Notes: generated by a model from the sequence alone, not told the origin. A stretch of 64,000 bases of DNA from Diospyros lotus (GCF_014633365.1 NC_068346.1:18001030-18065029); one strand, 5' to 3'. Counted from the first letter of the stretch, positions 24,410 through 36,232 are shown. Numbers and translations are program-made.

Positions 24410-24795
24410 TGTAACACCCAAGATTTTTATACTGAAATATAATGTAATACTCAGGATTTTTAGCTTCTAATACTTGAGGAAATATGTCATTTCAAGGGAT
24501 TATAGAAGCCTCGAGACAAAGGTTCAGTTTTTGAGCCAGTGGCAAAATCGTAAATATTGAAGTTCGGGTAAAAGTGTAATTTACCTAAAATCTTGGGGTA
24601 TTAGCTTAATTTATCATTTTTTCAGGGGCTAAAATGCAATTAAAAAAAAGCCCGGGGACTAAGTTGCAAGGGCCTAAATGCAAATTATCCGAAAAGTTTG
24701 GGCTAATGTGTAGTTCTTGAAACCTTAAAATATCTCATCAAAATGTCTCAAACTAAGTAGTTAAAGTAACCAAATATAGCTAACTAGTTAAAGGT

Positions 24796-24963
24796 GTAAT
24801 GATGGGAAATGTAGAAAATCAATTAACCATATGAGAGTAATGATGGGAAATGTAGAAAATCAATTAATCATGTGGGAGTAATGATTGGAAATGTAGAAAA
24901 ATGAATTAAACCACGTAAGATGTAATGATGGAAGTGTTGAAAATATAATTAAGCATGTGAGGC
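24796..24963 (+). repeat. About 41-bp tandem repeat, 4 units, upstream of the LTR TATA box
   Basis: Units start with gtaatgatggg at 24796, 24837, 24878 (gtaatgattgg) and 24922 (gtaatgatgg), with spacings 41, 41 and 44 bp. Each has 'aaatgtagaaaa' and ends with 'catgtg' or a relative. It lies about 430-260 bp upstream of the TATA box, where LTR enhancers are expected. Confidence 0.85.
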
Positions 24964-24969
24964 TCAAAA

Positions 24970-25215
24970 TATTAAGGACACATGGCAAGCTTCCATTGGT
25001 CATTAGAAAGATAAGATAAGATCACATGATGACTCATAATGACCCTCCTGAGGTGGCATCGCGTGATTGGCCAAGGAAAATCTTACTTAGCTTCGAAGTT
25101 TGCAAAAGTCTCCAAACCTTATCTTTAAGGACATGTGGCAAGCATTTATTGGCCACACATGGAAGGTAATAATGAGGCCTCATGATAATAGGACATGTGG
25201 CAAAACATGATTGGT
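24970..25215 (+). promoter_or_regulatory. Cluster of CACATG/CATGTG motifs upstream of the LTR TATA box
   Basis: Three related phrases, 'ggacacatggcaagcttcc', 'ggacatgtggcaagcattta' and 'ggacatgtggcaaaacatga', each followed by attgg, plus 'cacacatgg'. CACATG/CATGTG is an E-box and is also a core bound by some plant NAC and MYC factors. Promoter activity is inferred from position only. Confidence 0.45.
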
Positions 25216-25225
25216 TGAAAATGTC

Positions 25226-25233
25226 TATAAATA
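25226..25233 (+). promoter_or_regulatory. TATA box of solo LTR 24410-26148
   Basis: Sequence tataaata in the context gtctataaataggcc, in a conserved place relative to the related LTRs. Confidence 0.6.
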
Positions 25234-26148
25234 GGCCTTAAGGTAGTTCACAAGTTTTAGGTAGAATTTGGACAACATTGAGATAATCGGAAGAGAGGAT
25301 TTTGAGATAGAGAGTAAGGAGAAAATTTTGCAAAAGGAATGAGCAAATTTGGTGCAGAAATAGGAGCAAAACAGCCTCACCGAAAAGGTTGGATCCTTTT
25401 CAACCAAGTTAAGGTAAGTATACTATGAACTATCTACGATGTTTAGGTATGCTCATGAATCATGTTTATGTGGTCCCTCGTGTTATGTTTTAAGTAAGTT
25501 TCATGTTCTCAAGCAAGTTATGGGACCGGGGTTCAGTAGCGCTATGCACGGAGGTTCTTACCCCTACAAATTGGTAGAACCTATCGTGTCCCCTTATGTT
25601 ATATGTTCATGTTGCAAGTTCATGTCATGTTTAAATATATTTCATAGTTCTCTTATACTTACTGAGATTTGAGTAATCTCACCCCTTATGTTTCCCCCCT
25701 CAGGTGATCGTGAATGAGGAGATTGGGACGTGGATGTGGAGCGTGGTGGCTCGTTTAAAAAGAATTTTCAAGAATTTAAGTTTTAGTTTCCTTTTGAATC
25801 AAAGCTTTCAGGATTGAACTCTGATCTTTTCCTATATGTATGCCATAAAGCATGTCTTGGATTTTTATTTAATTTAAAGGAAGTATGAGTTTAGCTTTAA
25901 GCTCCGGATATTTTTATATATGCTATTGTTGTAAAGTATCTTCGCGAAGTCTTTCTTTCTTCTGTTAAAACCATGTTTTCCATGTCAAACTTTATATTTA
26001 CACAAAACATGCTTTGAATTTTATTATGTTCGAAACTTTACTTAAGCTTATAAAAGTCTGGTTTCTCCAATTTTTCTACGTTAAACCTCGAAGTTCATAT
26101 GAATATTATTATTATTGTTAAGCATGTAAGTAAGTTACGGGTGTCACA

Positions 26149-26975
26149 AGTGATATGGCCAGAAAAATGAAAGAAAAGTTTGATAAATATTCGGGGGATT
26201 TGAAAAAAATAAATCACCTACTTTACATTGTTGCTGTGCTTGATTCTAGACACAAGTTAGAGTTTATGGAGTATGCACTTAAAAAGATGTATCCAGGTGA
26301 GAAAGGGGATGCTGCAATTTTATCCTTAAAAAATGTCGTATATGCTTTGTATGAAGAATATAAGAAAAAATTGGCACCTCGAGGTGAAGCATGAGAGCCA
26401 TCTCAAGTGTCTACTCCATTTGTTGTGGAGAATGTCGAGAAGGGAAAATTTGACAGGCTAAACTTGCTTAGTTCTCGTTTAAAAAAGTATAAGTCTACCA
26501 GTGGTAGTGGGGCTACAATTGTGCTTTCAAAATGGGATAAGTATTTAAGTGAAGTGTGCGAGGAGGAAACATATGACTTTGACATTTTGAATTGGTGGAA
26601 AGCTAATTGTCATCAATTTTCTATTCTATCTTCTATAGCTCGAGATGTGTTAACAGTTCTAGTTTCTACTATTGCGTCCAAGTTTGCCTTCCACACAATG
26701 GGTCAAGTACTTGATCCATTTAGGAATTCTTTATCTCCTAAAGTGGTTGAAAATCTGATTTGTACGCAAGATTGACTTCGGTCATCTACCACCCCAATGA
26801 GTGTTGAAGAAGATTTGGATAATGTTGAACATAAAGAAGGTAAACTCATTGTTACTCTTTTTATTTTTATTTTTAGTTCAATACTTGTTACTTTAAATTA
26901 TTTAATTAATTTTGTGTATTATTTTTAGAATTGGCAAAGGCTATCGTTGATAGCTGCGCACCTATGAAAATTTAG
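26149..26975 (+). pseudogene. hAT transposase, C-terminal half with dimerisation region
   Basis: It continues the protein after the nested LTR. The first block (26155-26390) includes a D-S-R-H-K motif, usual for the ricesleeper/DAYSLEEPER-type middle domain. After a stop replacing an expected coding triplet (26391-26394), a second block (26407-26775) carries the hAT C-terminal dimerisation region: DFDILNWWK, followed by A-R-D-V-L and D-P-F-R-N-S-L. A stop at about 26773 sits where a Trp is normal (TGG to TGA). Coding then continues to a donor at 26840 and, after a short intron ending ttttag (26928), into a last exon that keeps the frame and ends TAG at 26973-26975. It probably derives from the same element copy as 23668-24409. 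Confidence 0.8.
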
Positions 26976-29200
26976 ATTTTGAAGACTCGTTCATTTGTAA
27001 GTAAGAGAATTTAAGCCTCTCAGTATTTCAATATCTGTTTCAATGTGTTAAATGCATTAGTTAATATCTGCTTATTGAATTATTTTACAGATTCAGAATG
27101 AAGCATATACGCCATTTTAGTTCAATCCCCCCCCCCCCCCCTAGCACCACATATGCCAAACCTTCTCCTCATAAGTCATAAGTATCTGGCCACTTTCTTA
27201 TATGTTTTTAAGTTAACTTCTCCAATATGACATGTATTTTTATCTATTGGTTATTTAGTTTGCTTTGATTGAGTGTGTTTGAGATTTTTTTGGACTAGCA
27301 AGACAAAGTGAGGAGAGGACACATTTTCTTTTATTATGATATTAGTTAGAGACATATTGAGGGTGTAGATCTGCTTATTGAAGTGATTCCAGAAGTATGT
27401 CGTTTATATCTTAACGTGAGTTATTGTAGGTCACTTTAGTGACTACTTCAAATTTTCACACATATTACAAGTTCAGATATGTGTATTGTTTCTGTGAGAT
27501 GACTATTTTTTGGATCCAAGTGGAACTTAACAAACAAAAAGCCAGGGAAAGAGTTTTCAAATTTGTTAATGAGGTAATCTTCTCTTCTTTTTCTTTCTTT
27601 TTGTAATTAGTAATTTCTTTCATTATTACTTTTTTTTTTCTTAATGTATAGTTTTTAATCCGTTTTCATTTCATTTCTCTCAGAAATAACAATTATTATT
27701 TATTAAAGTGATTTGTAATTGTGAAAAGAAATCTTACTAAATGAAATTTCACTCGTATTTGTATGTAAAACTTTTATTAAAGAATAATTTTTATTATCTA
27801 ACATGGGTATTGCTTTTGACTCTTTTGAAGCTCTATGAGAAGTTGTTGAATCTAAAGAGAAAATCATTTATTAATTATGAAAGGATCGAGTGGAAATATT
27901 AGGCAACGTTTCGCATGCCAAGGTATATTCTGTCCTGATTTCTAGTCATATTAATTCTAGTTTCTTAATTAAGTGAATATATAGCAAAGTTATGCTCTTT
28001 ACTAATGATCATGACATTCACACATTTTCTTTTATATATGTATATATGTGTAAGGGATGGTAGGGCTAATGGTGAAGTCAACACAGCCATTGCTGAGAAA
28101 GTGGGAGGCGTGCATAAAGTGGAGAGGAAGCCCAGAGATGTAAAATGAGCTAATGAAGATGGAGGACTAGTTGATCTAGCAAATGACAAGACCTAATGAA
28201 GAGGTAATTTAATTATATCATCTTGGGTTTTTCATAAAGGAATGGCCATTTTAGTTCTCAGGGAGTATAAGAACCAATCACTTAGTAGAACTACAATATA
28301 ATTGAACAAGAATTTGGGGACCGGACATTTTTCAAAATAATCAACTTTCCTATTCTTACATAAGCCAAACGACTATATTGATTATCCTTCATTCCTTCAA
28401 CATAAATATACTTTTGTGCTTGTAGATTGTTGAGAATTATAAACCCTGGATAATCAATTTGCCTATGCAAGCACTCATTCTATCTGTCTAAATGTGCATG
28501 TACTGTGTGTATGTGTGTGCATGTGTTTTCGACTCAGTTAGAATTCAACCTTTTACTAATGTATTTGTTTATTACTTATTTTGTTAATTTTACACTCCAA
28601 TTCTAAAATAGAATACGTGGACATTCAAAATATCTTTACCCATAAATTTAATGAAATTGTTTTGTTTCTTGTCTCTAATTGTCTGTCAATGATGTTCTAG
28701 AGAATGGCATTGATAATCTTTTAAAAGTTTCCAGTGGCCTGAATTTAATGTTAATTTACCAGTTCTTGGCAACTTCAATGTCAATGCATCCTTTTTCAAA
28801 AAGTTTGACTACAGCAGTGCAGTGGTATGGGTTTAGTTCCTTGATGTTCAGTACTTTTATTTCCTGAAATTGTATTTTGTTCATTTGATACTGGCCAGTG
28901 TGAGCAATTTACAAGTAATGCAAACAAATTCTAGAACACCAAACTATTTTTTTCTTCTTTGTTAAAAGCAGAATTATCAACCTAATTATCTCTTGAACTA
29001 GGTAATGTGGTTGGCATAATCTATATACTACATCATGAAACCATGCCAATTACACTTATTCATGCTTTGTTTTCCATTGAAAATTTTGGGAGTATGGTTG
29101 TTGCCTAAGACTCTAAGAGGTTAAAAGAGTACTTCCCTTCTATATATTTAGTTAGATAGGACAATTTAGAAGAGAAGAGAGTATATTAACTATTCAAATG
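26976..29200. other. 3' region of the hAT element, exon-like fragments
   Basis: There is a poly-C run at about 27128-27142. Short pieces with coding-like composition occur at about 27300-27410, 27485-27570, 27820-27915 and 28055-28190, separated by AT-rich intervals. I do not recognise a product. They could be a captured host gene fragment or decayed further exons. From 28200 to 29200 no feature is recognised. Confidence 0.3.
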
Positions 29201-29338
29201 TTCGGTTAGACCAAACAAATTGACCAAACTAGCCAGTTCGGTTTGGTAATATAGTGGTCAAATATCAGTTCGATTAGTAGTTTAGGAAAAACTTTGGTTA
29301 TCACTTCGGTTTAGTTAGCACATTTTAGAGTTCAGTTA

Positions 29339-32300
29339 TGTAATACCCCATATTTGTGTGAAGTTGCCATGTAATTTGGATGAATTTAAAATACCGAAAA
29401 TTGGCTTGATAGTAAAAATAAGTCGTCGAATCGACCGCAAGGAGTACCCTAAAACCTTAATGTCTAAGGAAAATGATATGGTATTGACGAGTGTTCCAAG
29501 ATAAGATTTATGGTATTAAAAGAAATCAAAATTGAAATGGTTTTTAATACAACTATGATTCAGTCCCGAGAAACTGAATGATCATAAAGGACTTTTGGGA
29601 AGTCAACGAGACCCTAAGTAGGCTCATATTTAGCATAAGGAGCAACCCTTAAGTGGTTTTAGGAAGAAACAAAAGTAATTACAGTGGAAATGCAATCCTA
29701 CATATATTCGGACCTAAGTATAATTTATTAATTTTGACTAAGGAAGGTTGAAACGATGGTTTTTCTATATTTTCAGGGGTGAAATGAAGATTTTGGAACT
29801 TAAGGGACTTGATGGAATTATTGGATAATTCAGGGGCTTGAGAATGAGGGCCAAAATGTAAGAAGAAGTTTTAAGGAGGCCAAAATATAAATAACAGAAA
29901 AAGAAGAAGGAAGCTTAGGCATGGTTGTCGTTGCCCACTACCATCACCGGCTAGCCTCCGGATGACATCCTTGGGGTCGTCTGGAGGTACAAGGATAGAC
30001 CCCACCACATAGGGAGTTGATTGAGATTAGGTATGGGTCGCAAATGGCCTGGCATGGCCATGATTTGATAGAAAATAGCGAGGCATGGCTACGATCATCG
30101 AAAAATTGGGGAAAGGGTGTGCGTATCAAATCACTGCGATTTGAGGCCATAAAATGGTTTTAATGATGATAGAGGCTTGGATTTGACCAAGCATAGCTTG
30201 ATTGGGCTTCGAAAACGGGTATAAATAGATGTTCAAAGTTAGCCAAATGCATCAAAGTTTTTACTTCGAATTCCTTACATTTGGGAGTGAATCAGAGGTT
30301 GGGGATAAGGGGCTTTTATTCTCCATGTATTGAGGAGATTTCTGGAAAGTTTGATGAGTTTTCATGAAGGTTTGAAAGAGTATTGAAGCCTCACCGAAAA
30401 ATCGCAAAGTCGCTAGAGCCGGACTATAAATCGGCCATTCGGGCTATTTTCGACCGGTGTTTCGGCCATCAGAAGCTACCATTGTGATCGGCTTGAGGAG
30501 GGCTTCAAGGTGGTCTCGTCGGATCGAGCATCAGAGCAGGTTGCTAGTTGTCGTTGTCGGAGAAGATGGCCGAAGAAGAGAAGAAAATAAAAAAGAAAAG
30601 GAAAAAAAAAAGAAGAAAAAAATAAAAGAAAAATTCAAAAAAATTCACTAAATTTTGGAAGAATTGGAAAATTATTTTGTGTATTTTGGTGGAGGAAAAT
30701 TCTGGAAAATATTCAAGTAATTATTTATTTTTTAATTTTTGAGGAAAATAAGGTTTATGAAAAATAGAGAAAAAATAGGATAAAAATATGGAAAAATTTC
30801 AAAAAATCAAGAATATTGTTTTATGAATTATTGTGGAGAAAAATTTGGGAAAAACGTTGAGGAGGTATTTATTTTGAAATTTTCAAGGAGAAAATAGGAA
30901 GAAAATTATGAAAAATTGAGAAAAATAGATATTGATATTCTTTTGAATGAATATGATGTCTAGGGATTGTAGAGGCTCGAGGTAGAGCATTAGTGCTATT
31001 ACTTGAGGTTTGACACTAAAATCAAAGCCAGATACGTTATTCGAGGCATTCTGAGTTACGTTCAAAGTGAGTAGTTTACTACCAAAACTTGACTTGTTTA
31101 TACAAATGGTTTGATTTGCCAGTGGTTTTTACCCCAAACTTGTGAGTGTTCCTACCAAAAACTTGTTTATTTGTGAGTAGTTTACTACCAAAACTTGACT
31201 TGTTTATACAAATGATTTGATTTGTGAGTGGTTCTTACCCCAAACTTGTGAGTGTTCTTACTTAAAAACTTGGTTTATTTTTGGTGGTTTGACCTTGTAC
31301 TTGATTTGTTTTATACAAATGATTTGACTTGCGAATGGTTGGTTTCATATGGGAGGTTTGTCCCAAATTGTTTTATGCATGTGCATCGAATTTCGTGCGT
31401 TATAAATTTATAATTTGAAATGTTGAGTTTGTATGATGCATGTTTTATGTTATGGCATTGGCATATTTATGTGTGGTCCATGTGGGATGTGGGTTGTCAA
31501 CCAGTGTGCAGCACTTGAGCGATAACACTCGGGATACGTGCCAAAGATTAATGTTATGTGACCCACTTGGGATGAGGCTGAGACGAACTTCACCCTACGG
31601 TACTCAAGTGGCGGGGCTGAGAGTGGACACCATCCCAGGTGCCTTTGAGAAATAACATTATTGCCTAGGTGGACGTTGAGCCTAGGAATAGTGTTAATCA
31701 TCTTGTGGGCAGGGTTGTGTTGAGATCCAAAATGCTTTTGTGTGGGAGCGTAATGCCTAACATGAGTAGGATTGTGTTATGCCAATGTGTCAATGAGGTT
31801 GTGTTGCCTTTAGAGAGATTGCGTTTTCCCCGGTTAAGGTTAAATGTTATGTGGAATTTTCTTGAGATGGGACATGTCAGGATATGTCGGTTTGTTTTCA
31901 TGGTCTTGCATATATTCATGAAAATATTTTTGAACTCTCACTTAGATAATTCAGCATCTAATTTGGACTATATCCTTAAAATATTTAAACGTTACAGGTG
32001 AAAGTAGCGGCGCTAAGGCAAAAGGCATAAAGATGTAGTTGATAGTGACATAATAGATCTTTTGTAGTTTTTTTATTATCTACGAGATATTCAGCTGTAG
32101 ACATATTATTTTGGTGATGTCATGTTGAACATTGATGTATGAATTCTATATTATGAATAAAAGAATTATGGTTTTGTATTATCGAGGTTTTGATTTTGCT
32201 TCCGCTGATGTGATGTTATTACTAGTCTTAGCTTATTCGTTTAAGTTGGTACGTTGAGATAGTAGATCGGGATTGTCGGGGTTGAAATTGTGTTGAGTGT

Positions 32301-32378
32301 ATATTGAATAATTGTTGAAAAAAAAAATATCCCCGAAATCTCGAGTTAACACGCGTTTGGGAAAAATGGGGTGTTACA
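29339..32378 (+). mobile_element. Solo LTR, TGTAA-type family, inside the hAT right end
   Basis: A 3040-bp element from TGTAATACCCC to GGGGTGTTACA with perfect 5-bp duplication agtta (29334-29338, 32379-32383), inserted in the 'ttcggtta' subterminal repeats of the hAT. A TATA box (tataaata) lies at 30220-30227, 881 bp from the start. A 106-bp tandem duplication and a purine-rich stretch (30575-30640) occur downstream. It shares segments with 6529-8884, including 'gaggcattctgagttacgtt' versus 'gatattctgagtacgttt'. Confidence 0.85.
31067..31278 (+). repeat. 106-bp tandem duplication in solo LTR 29339-32378
   Basis: The phrase gtgagtagtttactaccaaa recurs at 31067 and 31173, followed in both by 'cttgacttgtttatacaaat' and 'accccaaacttgtgagtgtt'. 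The related LTR at 6529-8884 has a single copy of this stretch near 8091, so the duplication happened after the two separated. Confidence 0.85.
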
Positions 32379-32509
32379 AGTTATTTCGATTTCGGTTATA
32401 CTGTGGTTGTCAGTTGGTTCGGTTATTACATACGGTTTGGTTCAATTCGGTTAGTGATTTTTAAGCAATTCGGTTCAGTTATAACCGATTGCACTCCCCT
32501 ACTCTTAGG

Positions 32510-33400
32510 TATTTTTTTAGACAACAATTAATATAATAATTAATGTACAGCAACAAAGGACCACATAAAGACTTTTCTTATGATTAATCAATTAAATAGA
32601 GTGCGATTTAATTTCTATTATTTGAGAGTAAGAGTTTTGACATTGTAACCTCAAACTGTGTTTGATATGCATCTGCTTTCTTTTCCTTTAACAAGCCAAG
32701 AGAAAAGATTTTGATTTGAATTTTTTTTAACAAGATATGTCTTATAAATGATATAATTGAATTTGAAGATATTTTAAATAATTTTTTTTGCAAAATCAGT
32801 GCTGTTGAAAGCATTTTATCATGAGTATCAACATCATCATCATATAAGCACTAAATTCATTATCAATAACAGATATAAAAGTAGATATTACCTTCTCTTC
32901 TTTGCTTTTCTTTTAGACATATTTTCATGTATTTTCTAGTTGATGTCCAACACTAGTTCACTCGAGTGGCAGTTTGAAAGATCGTTAAAACTATCTTTCT
33001 CATTTCATTCATTCGAATACTTATAAAACCTTTACTCAAATAGAGATTAATTCTCTTGAATCATATATAAGGGCTCACTTGATTATTGATACATAATTAA
33101 TTAAAGTTTGTATTAATATTTTATCATCAATATCATCATCAAAATATCATTAATATGTGAACTCAACACAACCATTTTTCAACTAGGAACATGAAATCTT
33201 GGTTGCATTTGGTTACAAGAGTATCAAAAACCTTGATCCTCAACAAATTTAAATGAATATTTATCAATAATTATCATATGTGATCAAACTTCCAACATGT
33301 CAAGTCAATAGCCTTCTAGTCTCCCTTTGCTTTGCCATCTAAACGTGTTCCTAAATTAAGTTGTTTTTGTGAATGCATGGTGAAATTTCTTTCTATACAC
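32510..33400. other. AT-rich DNA right of the hAT, no gene seen
   Basis: It continues whatever the hAT inserted into. A few 'atcatcatca' phrases occur near 32830 and 33125. No gene or repeat boundary is supported. Confidence 0.3.
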
Positions 33401-33638
33401 CTTTTGCATCTACTCAAAGGACTTCTAATTGTATTTGTAGTAAGAACCTTGAGATTACATTTATAACTTTGACCACAATAATTACACTTACATTGATACC
33501 ATCATTTGTATCAAAATTAGTGAAATGATTCTAAATATCTACTCTTTCCCTTGTAATTCTTTTCTTATCCTTTGAAGCAACATTGCTTTGTGTTGTAGCT
33601 TTTGGGTCACATGGAGTAACTTCATTAGTTTGTGTCAT
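33400..33638 (-). pseudogene. BED-type zinc finger fragment of a second hAT transposase
   Basis: On the minus strand an ATG at 33636-33638 opens a Thr/Lys-rich N-terminus, then an N-H-F-T-N-F-D-T-N-D-G stretch. After a one-base frame change comes CKCNYCGQSYKCN, the C-x2-C half of a BED finger, and later 'LSRCKR'. A stop lies just before the N-H-F-T motif where Trp is expected. It is unrelated in position and strand to the transposase at 23668-26975. Confidence 0.6.
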
Positions 33639-34180
33639 CTATAAAATAAAAAATTATAAGTTAATTCAAGATAAAAGAGAAAGAAAGAAACTATTTAAAA
33701 AAATTAATTAAAAACATGTAATGTTACAAATTTCATGCAAACCCACTCTCAAAAAGTATGTGTTATTTACTTATTTAGCATATAGTATAACTTATAAGAT
33801 GTTTAATATTACAAAATTTCATGCAAATTCACCGCAAATAATAAATCAATCAAGTTGATGAATGTGGACAAGATAAATATTATTTTTATATGCATTAACA
33901 AAGACATTTAAAAGTGAAAAGGACAACAATATATTGATATTTTACTCTTGACATTAAAATTTTGATGATGAAAATGTTTCAAGAATGTTTTTATTGCGTT
34001 CGTACCTCACAATCAAAAATCAATTTCAAACTTGATGAGATAAGCCTAAATGTATTTTTTAAGGAGATTAGAAAAACAAAGTGAAACATATCTTAAACCA
34101 AATCTCTTGGAAGCAATATGAAATATTTTTCTTAAGGCAAAACCAAATTTATGTTGACTACATTAAATATTTGTTTCTAT

Positions 34181-34400
34181 GATCTGTCGACTAAGCTCAA
34201 GCCATCTGTCGACTAACAGAATAATAGTTTCTAAACTTTAAAAAATTTGTCTTGATCTGTCAACTAACTCATTGGATTTGTCGACTAACAGAATACGTGT
34301 AAAATGTCTTCATGCTTCTATCGATAAATATTTAGTCATATGCCAACTATGTTTTGAAAATTACTTGAATCTATCAACTAACTTATTTCATTTGTCGACA
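34181..34400. repeat. Cluster of GTCGAC-like motifs (copy 4)
   Basis: Best copies: gatctgtcgactaagctc, ccatctgtcgactaacag, ggatttgtcgactaacag and catttgtcgacagtttg, with degraded ones (gtcaac, atcaac) between. The cluster ends about 100 bp upstream of the TATA box at 34500, so it is in the presumptive LTR promoter. Confidence 0.75.
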
Positions 34401-34499
34401 GTTTGTTTTACAGGATTTCATAACAACTAGTTTTTGGACGCATTAAATGCGCCCCAACTACCACCAATGGTTTGATTTTTGGATGCATTCACCCACAAC

Positions 34500-34507
34500 T
34501 ATAAATA
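34500..34507 (+). promoter_or_regulatory. TATA box of the SIRE-like LTR remnant
   Basis: tataaata in the context acaactataaatacatgg, just downstream of the GTCGAC-like cluster. Confidence 0.5.
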
Positions 34508-35089
34508 CATGGACGGTGACTCTTTTAAATGGCTTAGAACATTTATTGTTCAACTACCAAGTGCACAAAGTTTCAACGTACTTCAAATTTTTCTTTGTTC
34601 TCTCTTGTTTTTTTGTAAAGGCTTTGCATTCAAGTGTTTATATTCATTCAACCTTTTTATTCATTGTTGAGAGAACTTGTAACTAAGAGTATTAACTCTT
34701 AGATCATCTCTTTCAATTTATATTATATCTTCCTATCAAAAGTTAAGGGCCTACATTGGGTAGGAGGAATTATATTTTTCCTAGTCATTGGACAAGACCT
34801 ATTTGATTCAAATAGGGGGTTTTTAATGGATTTGTTTCAAAATTCTTAATGAGTAACTAAGATAGTGGATTAGACTTGGTAAGTCGAACCACTATAAATT
34901 CTTGTATCTCCTTGTTTTATTTTTCTTTCTTCAAGCATTACAAGTTGATATTTTATTTAGCCTATATTTAAATCATTAATCTATTTTTGGATTAAGAATT
35001 TTTCAAATTCAATCAAAAAGATTTTAAGTTCTATTATATTTTTTAAATTATCTAATTCACCCCACTCTTAGGTGTGTGTGTCATAGTAT

Positions 35090-36050
35090 TTCAAACCTAT
35101 CATATATCTTAATGGTGGATTATAGATTAATATCTATATACTCTAAGAGTAATAAATAAGAAATAATTTTTTTTATTTTTTAACATAAGAAAGACGATGA
35201 ATCCTCCAATCAACGCAAAGCCTTCAATTATGATCATTTCACTCTCCCAATAACTTATTAACCCTTACACCCCATGCTATGCAAATCGACAAATGAATCG
35301 CAAGTCAAAACCCAGACTCTAACCTTATAAATATATGCAGATTATCGACAATTACAAGGAGACGTAGTCAATCAACCTTACAATAATCCAAGTTCCTTAA
35401 TATGTGCAATTGACCATTTGCACTACCCTAGGAGGTTAAGAACATGAAGTTAGCCATTTTAAAAAATTAAACAATGAGTTTGAAATTAATTAACTAATTT
35501 ATTAATGACCTCTTTTGGACTAAAAATAGTAAATTAAACTCAAAAGGTTGCGAAAGAATATGCTCAAATTTGTGTCATTAAGTTTAAACATGTTCCTAAA
35601 TTTTGTAATTTTAAAATTAATTTTGGCCTAAAACTGCATAACATATGGCTTTTGGGCTCAAAAAATGGCCCAAAAACATGTTAGATAGAGCTACAATAAT
35701 GCCCTGTGAACCTAAACAGTGTTCTTCAACTTTGAATCAACAAATATTCAATATTTTATATCTTTCTGCATTGCTTTTATATGTGAGCTATTTTATATCT
35801 CTTGCTTTACGTTTTCCCAGTCGCTTCACATCACTTTGAATTACTTTCCAATAGACTAAGACTGGGTAAAGCAACGCTAATTCAAAAGGTTTATTGTTAT
35901 CTAAACTTAAACAAAAAGTGTTAATAATTGCACATCAAATCTAAATAAAATATTTCGCCTAAGTTTAACCAAAGAGTCAATACACTTTGAATCTCCAAAT
36001 TTATCATGTAAAAAAATAAATAAATAACAAGTTTTAAAAATAAAAATTAT
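35090..36050. other. AT-rich non-coding DNA
   Basis: No gene or repeat with clear boundaries. The small open frames lack similarity I recognise. Confidence 0.35.
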
Positions 36051-36061
36051 TATTGATATTC

Positions 36062-36232
36062 CTTGAGTTACACCATAAGTTACAAAATACATGTAAAATG
36101 ATAAAAATACCCTTCATCTAAGGTGGTAAGACACATGATTAAAATACCTCTCACCTAAGACGGTAAGACGATGCGAGACAATGAATATTTTTATCATTTT
36201 ACATGCATTATATAATTTAAGGTGTAGTCCAA
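36062..36232. mobile_element. MITE-like element with about 40-bp inverted ends
   Basis: The left end reads cttgagttacaccataag, then atgtaaaatgataaaaatac. The reversed right end reads ggactacaccttaaattata, then atgtaaaatgataaaaatat. The ends can pair into a long hairpin. The interior contains two phrases 'ctaaggtggtaagac' and 'ctaagacggtaagac'. It is related to 14748-14872. Superfamily unknown; target duplication not resolved. Confidence 0.6.

Larger units (their letters stand above)
24410..26148 (+). mobile_element. Solo LTR, TGTAA-type family, inside the hAT transposase
   Basis: A 1739-bp element from TGTAACACCC to GGGTGTCACA with a perfect 5-bp duplication agtga (24405-24409, 26149-26153). 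Removing it rejoins the transposase reading frame across a short Leu-Ser-Asp-Met-Ala stretch. A TATA box (tataaata) lies at 25226-25233, 816 bp from the start. Upstream of it are a 41-bp tandem repeat and several CACATG/CATGTG motifs. Confidence 0.87.
22134..32501 (+). mobile_element. hAT DNA transposon, decayed, with two nested solo LTRs
   Basis: The left end reads TAGGGCTGTGCAATGG; the right end reversed reads TAGGGGAGTGCAATCGG, forming terminal inverted repeats. The flanks are an 8-bp duplication typical of hAT elements: ctcttggg (22126-22133) and ctcttagg (32502-32509), one mismatch. Subterminal regions on both sides are full of 'ttcggtta/gttcggttt' repeats, usual for this class. It contains a transposase of the BED-finger type with a hAT C-terminal region. 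Two solo LTRs (24410-26148, 29339-32378) inserted later; without them and their duplications the element is about 5.6 kb. Stop codons and a tandem duplication inactivate the transposase. Confidence 0.87.
33950..35085 (+). mobile_element. SIRE-like copia LTR remnant with GTCGAC cluster
   Basis: The order is: 'acattaaaattttgatgatg' near 33951, a GTCGAC-like cluster (34181-34400), a TATA box (tataaata, 34500-34507), a transcribed-type leader, and the end motif 'ctaattcaccccactcttag' near 35050. Similar end motifs are at 5100-5150 (reversed) and 22118-22133. This layout resembles SIRE/Maximus LTRs; no pol sequence is attached, and boundaries are approximate. Short open frames at 34447-34686 are not supported as genes. 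Confidence 0.45.
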
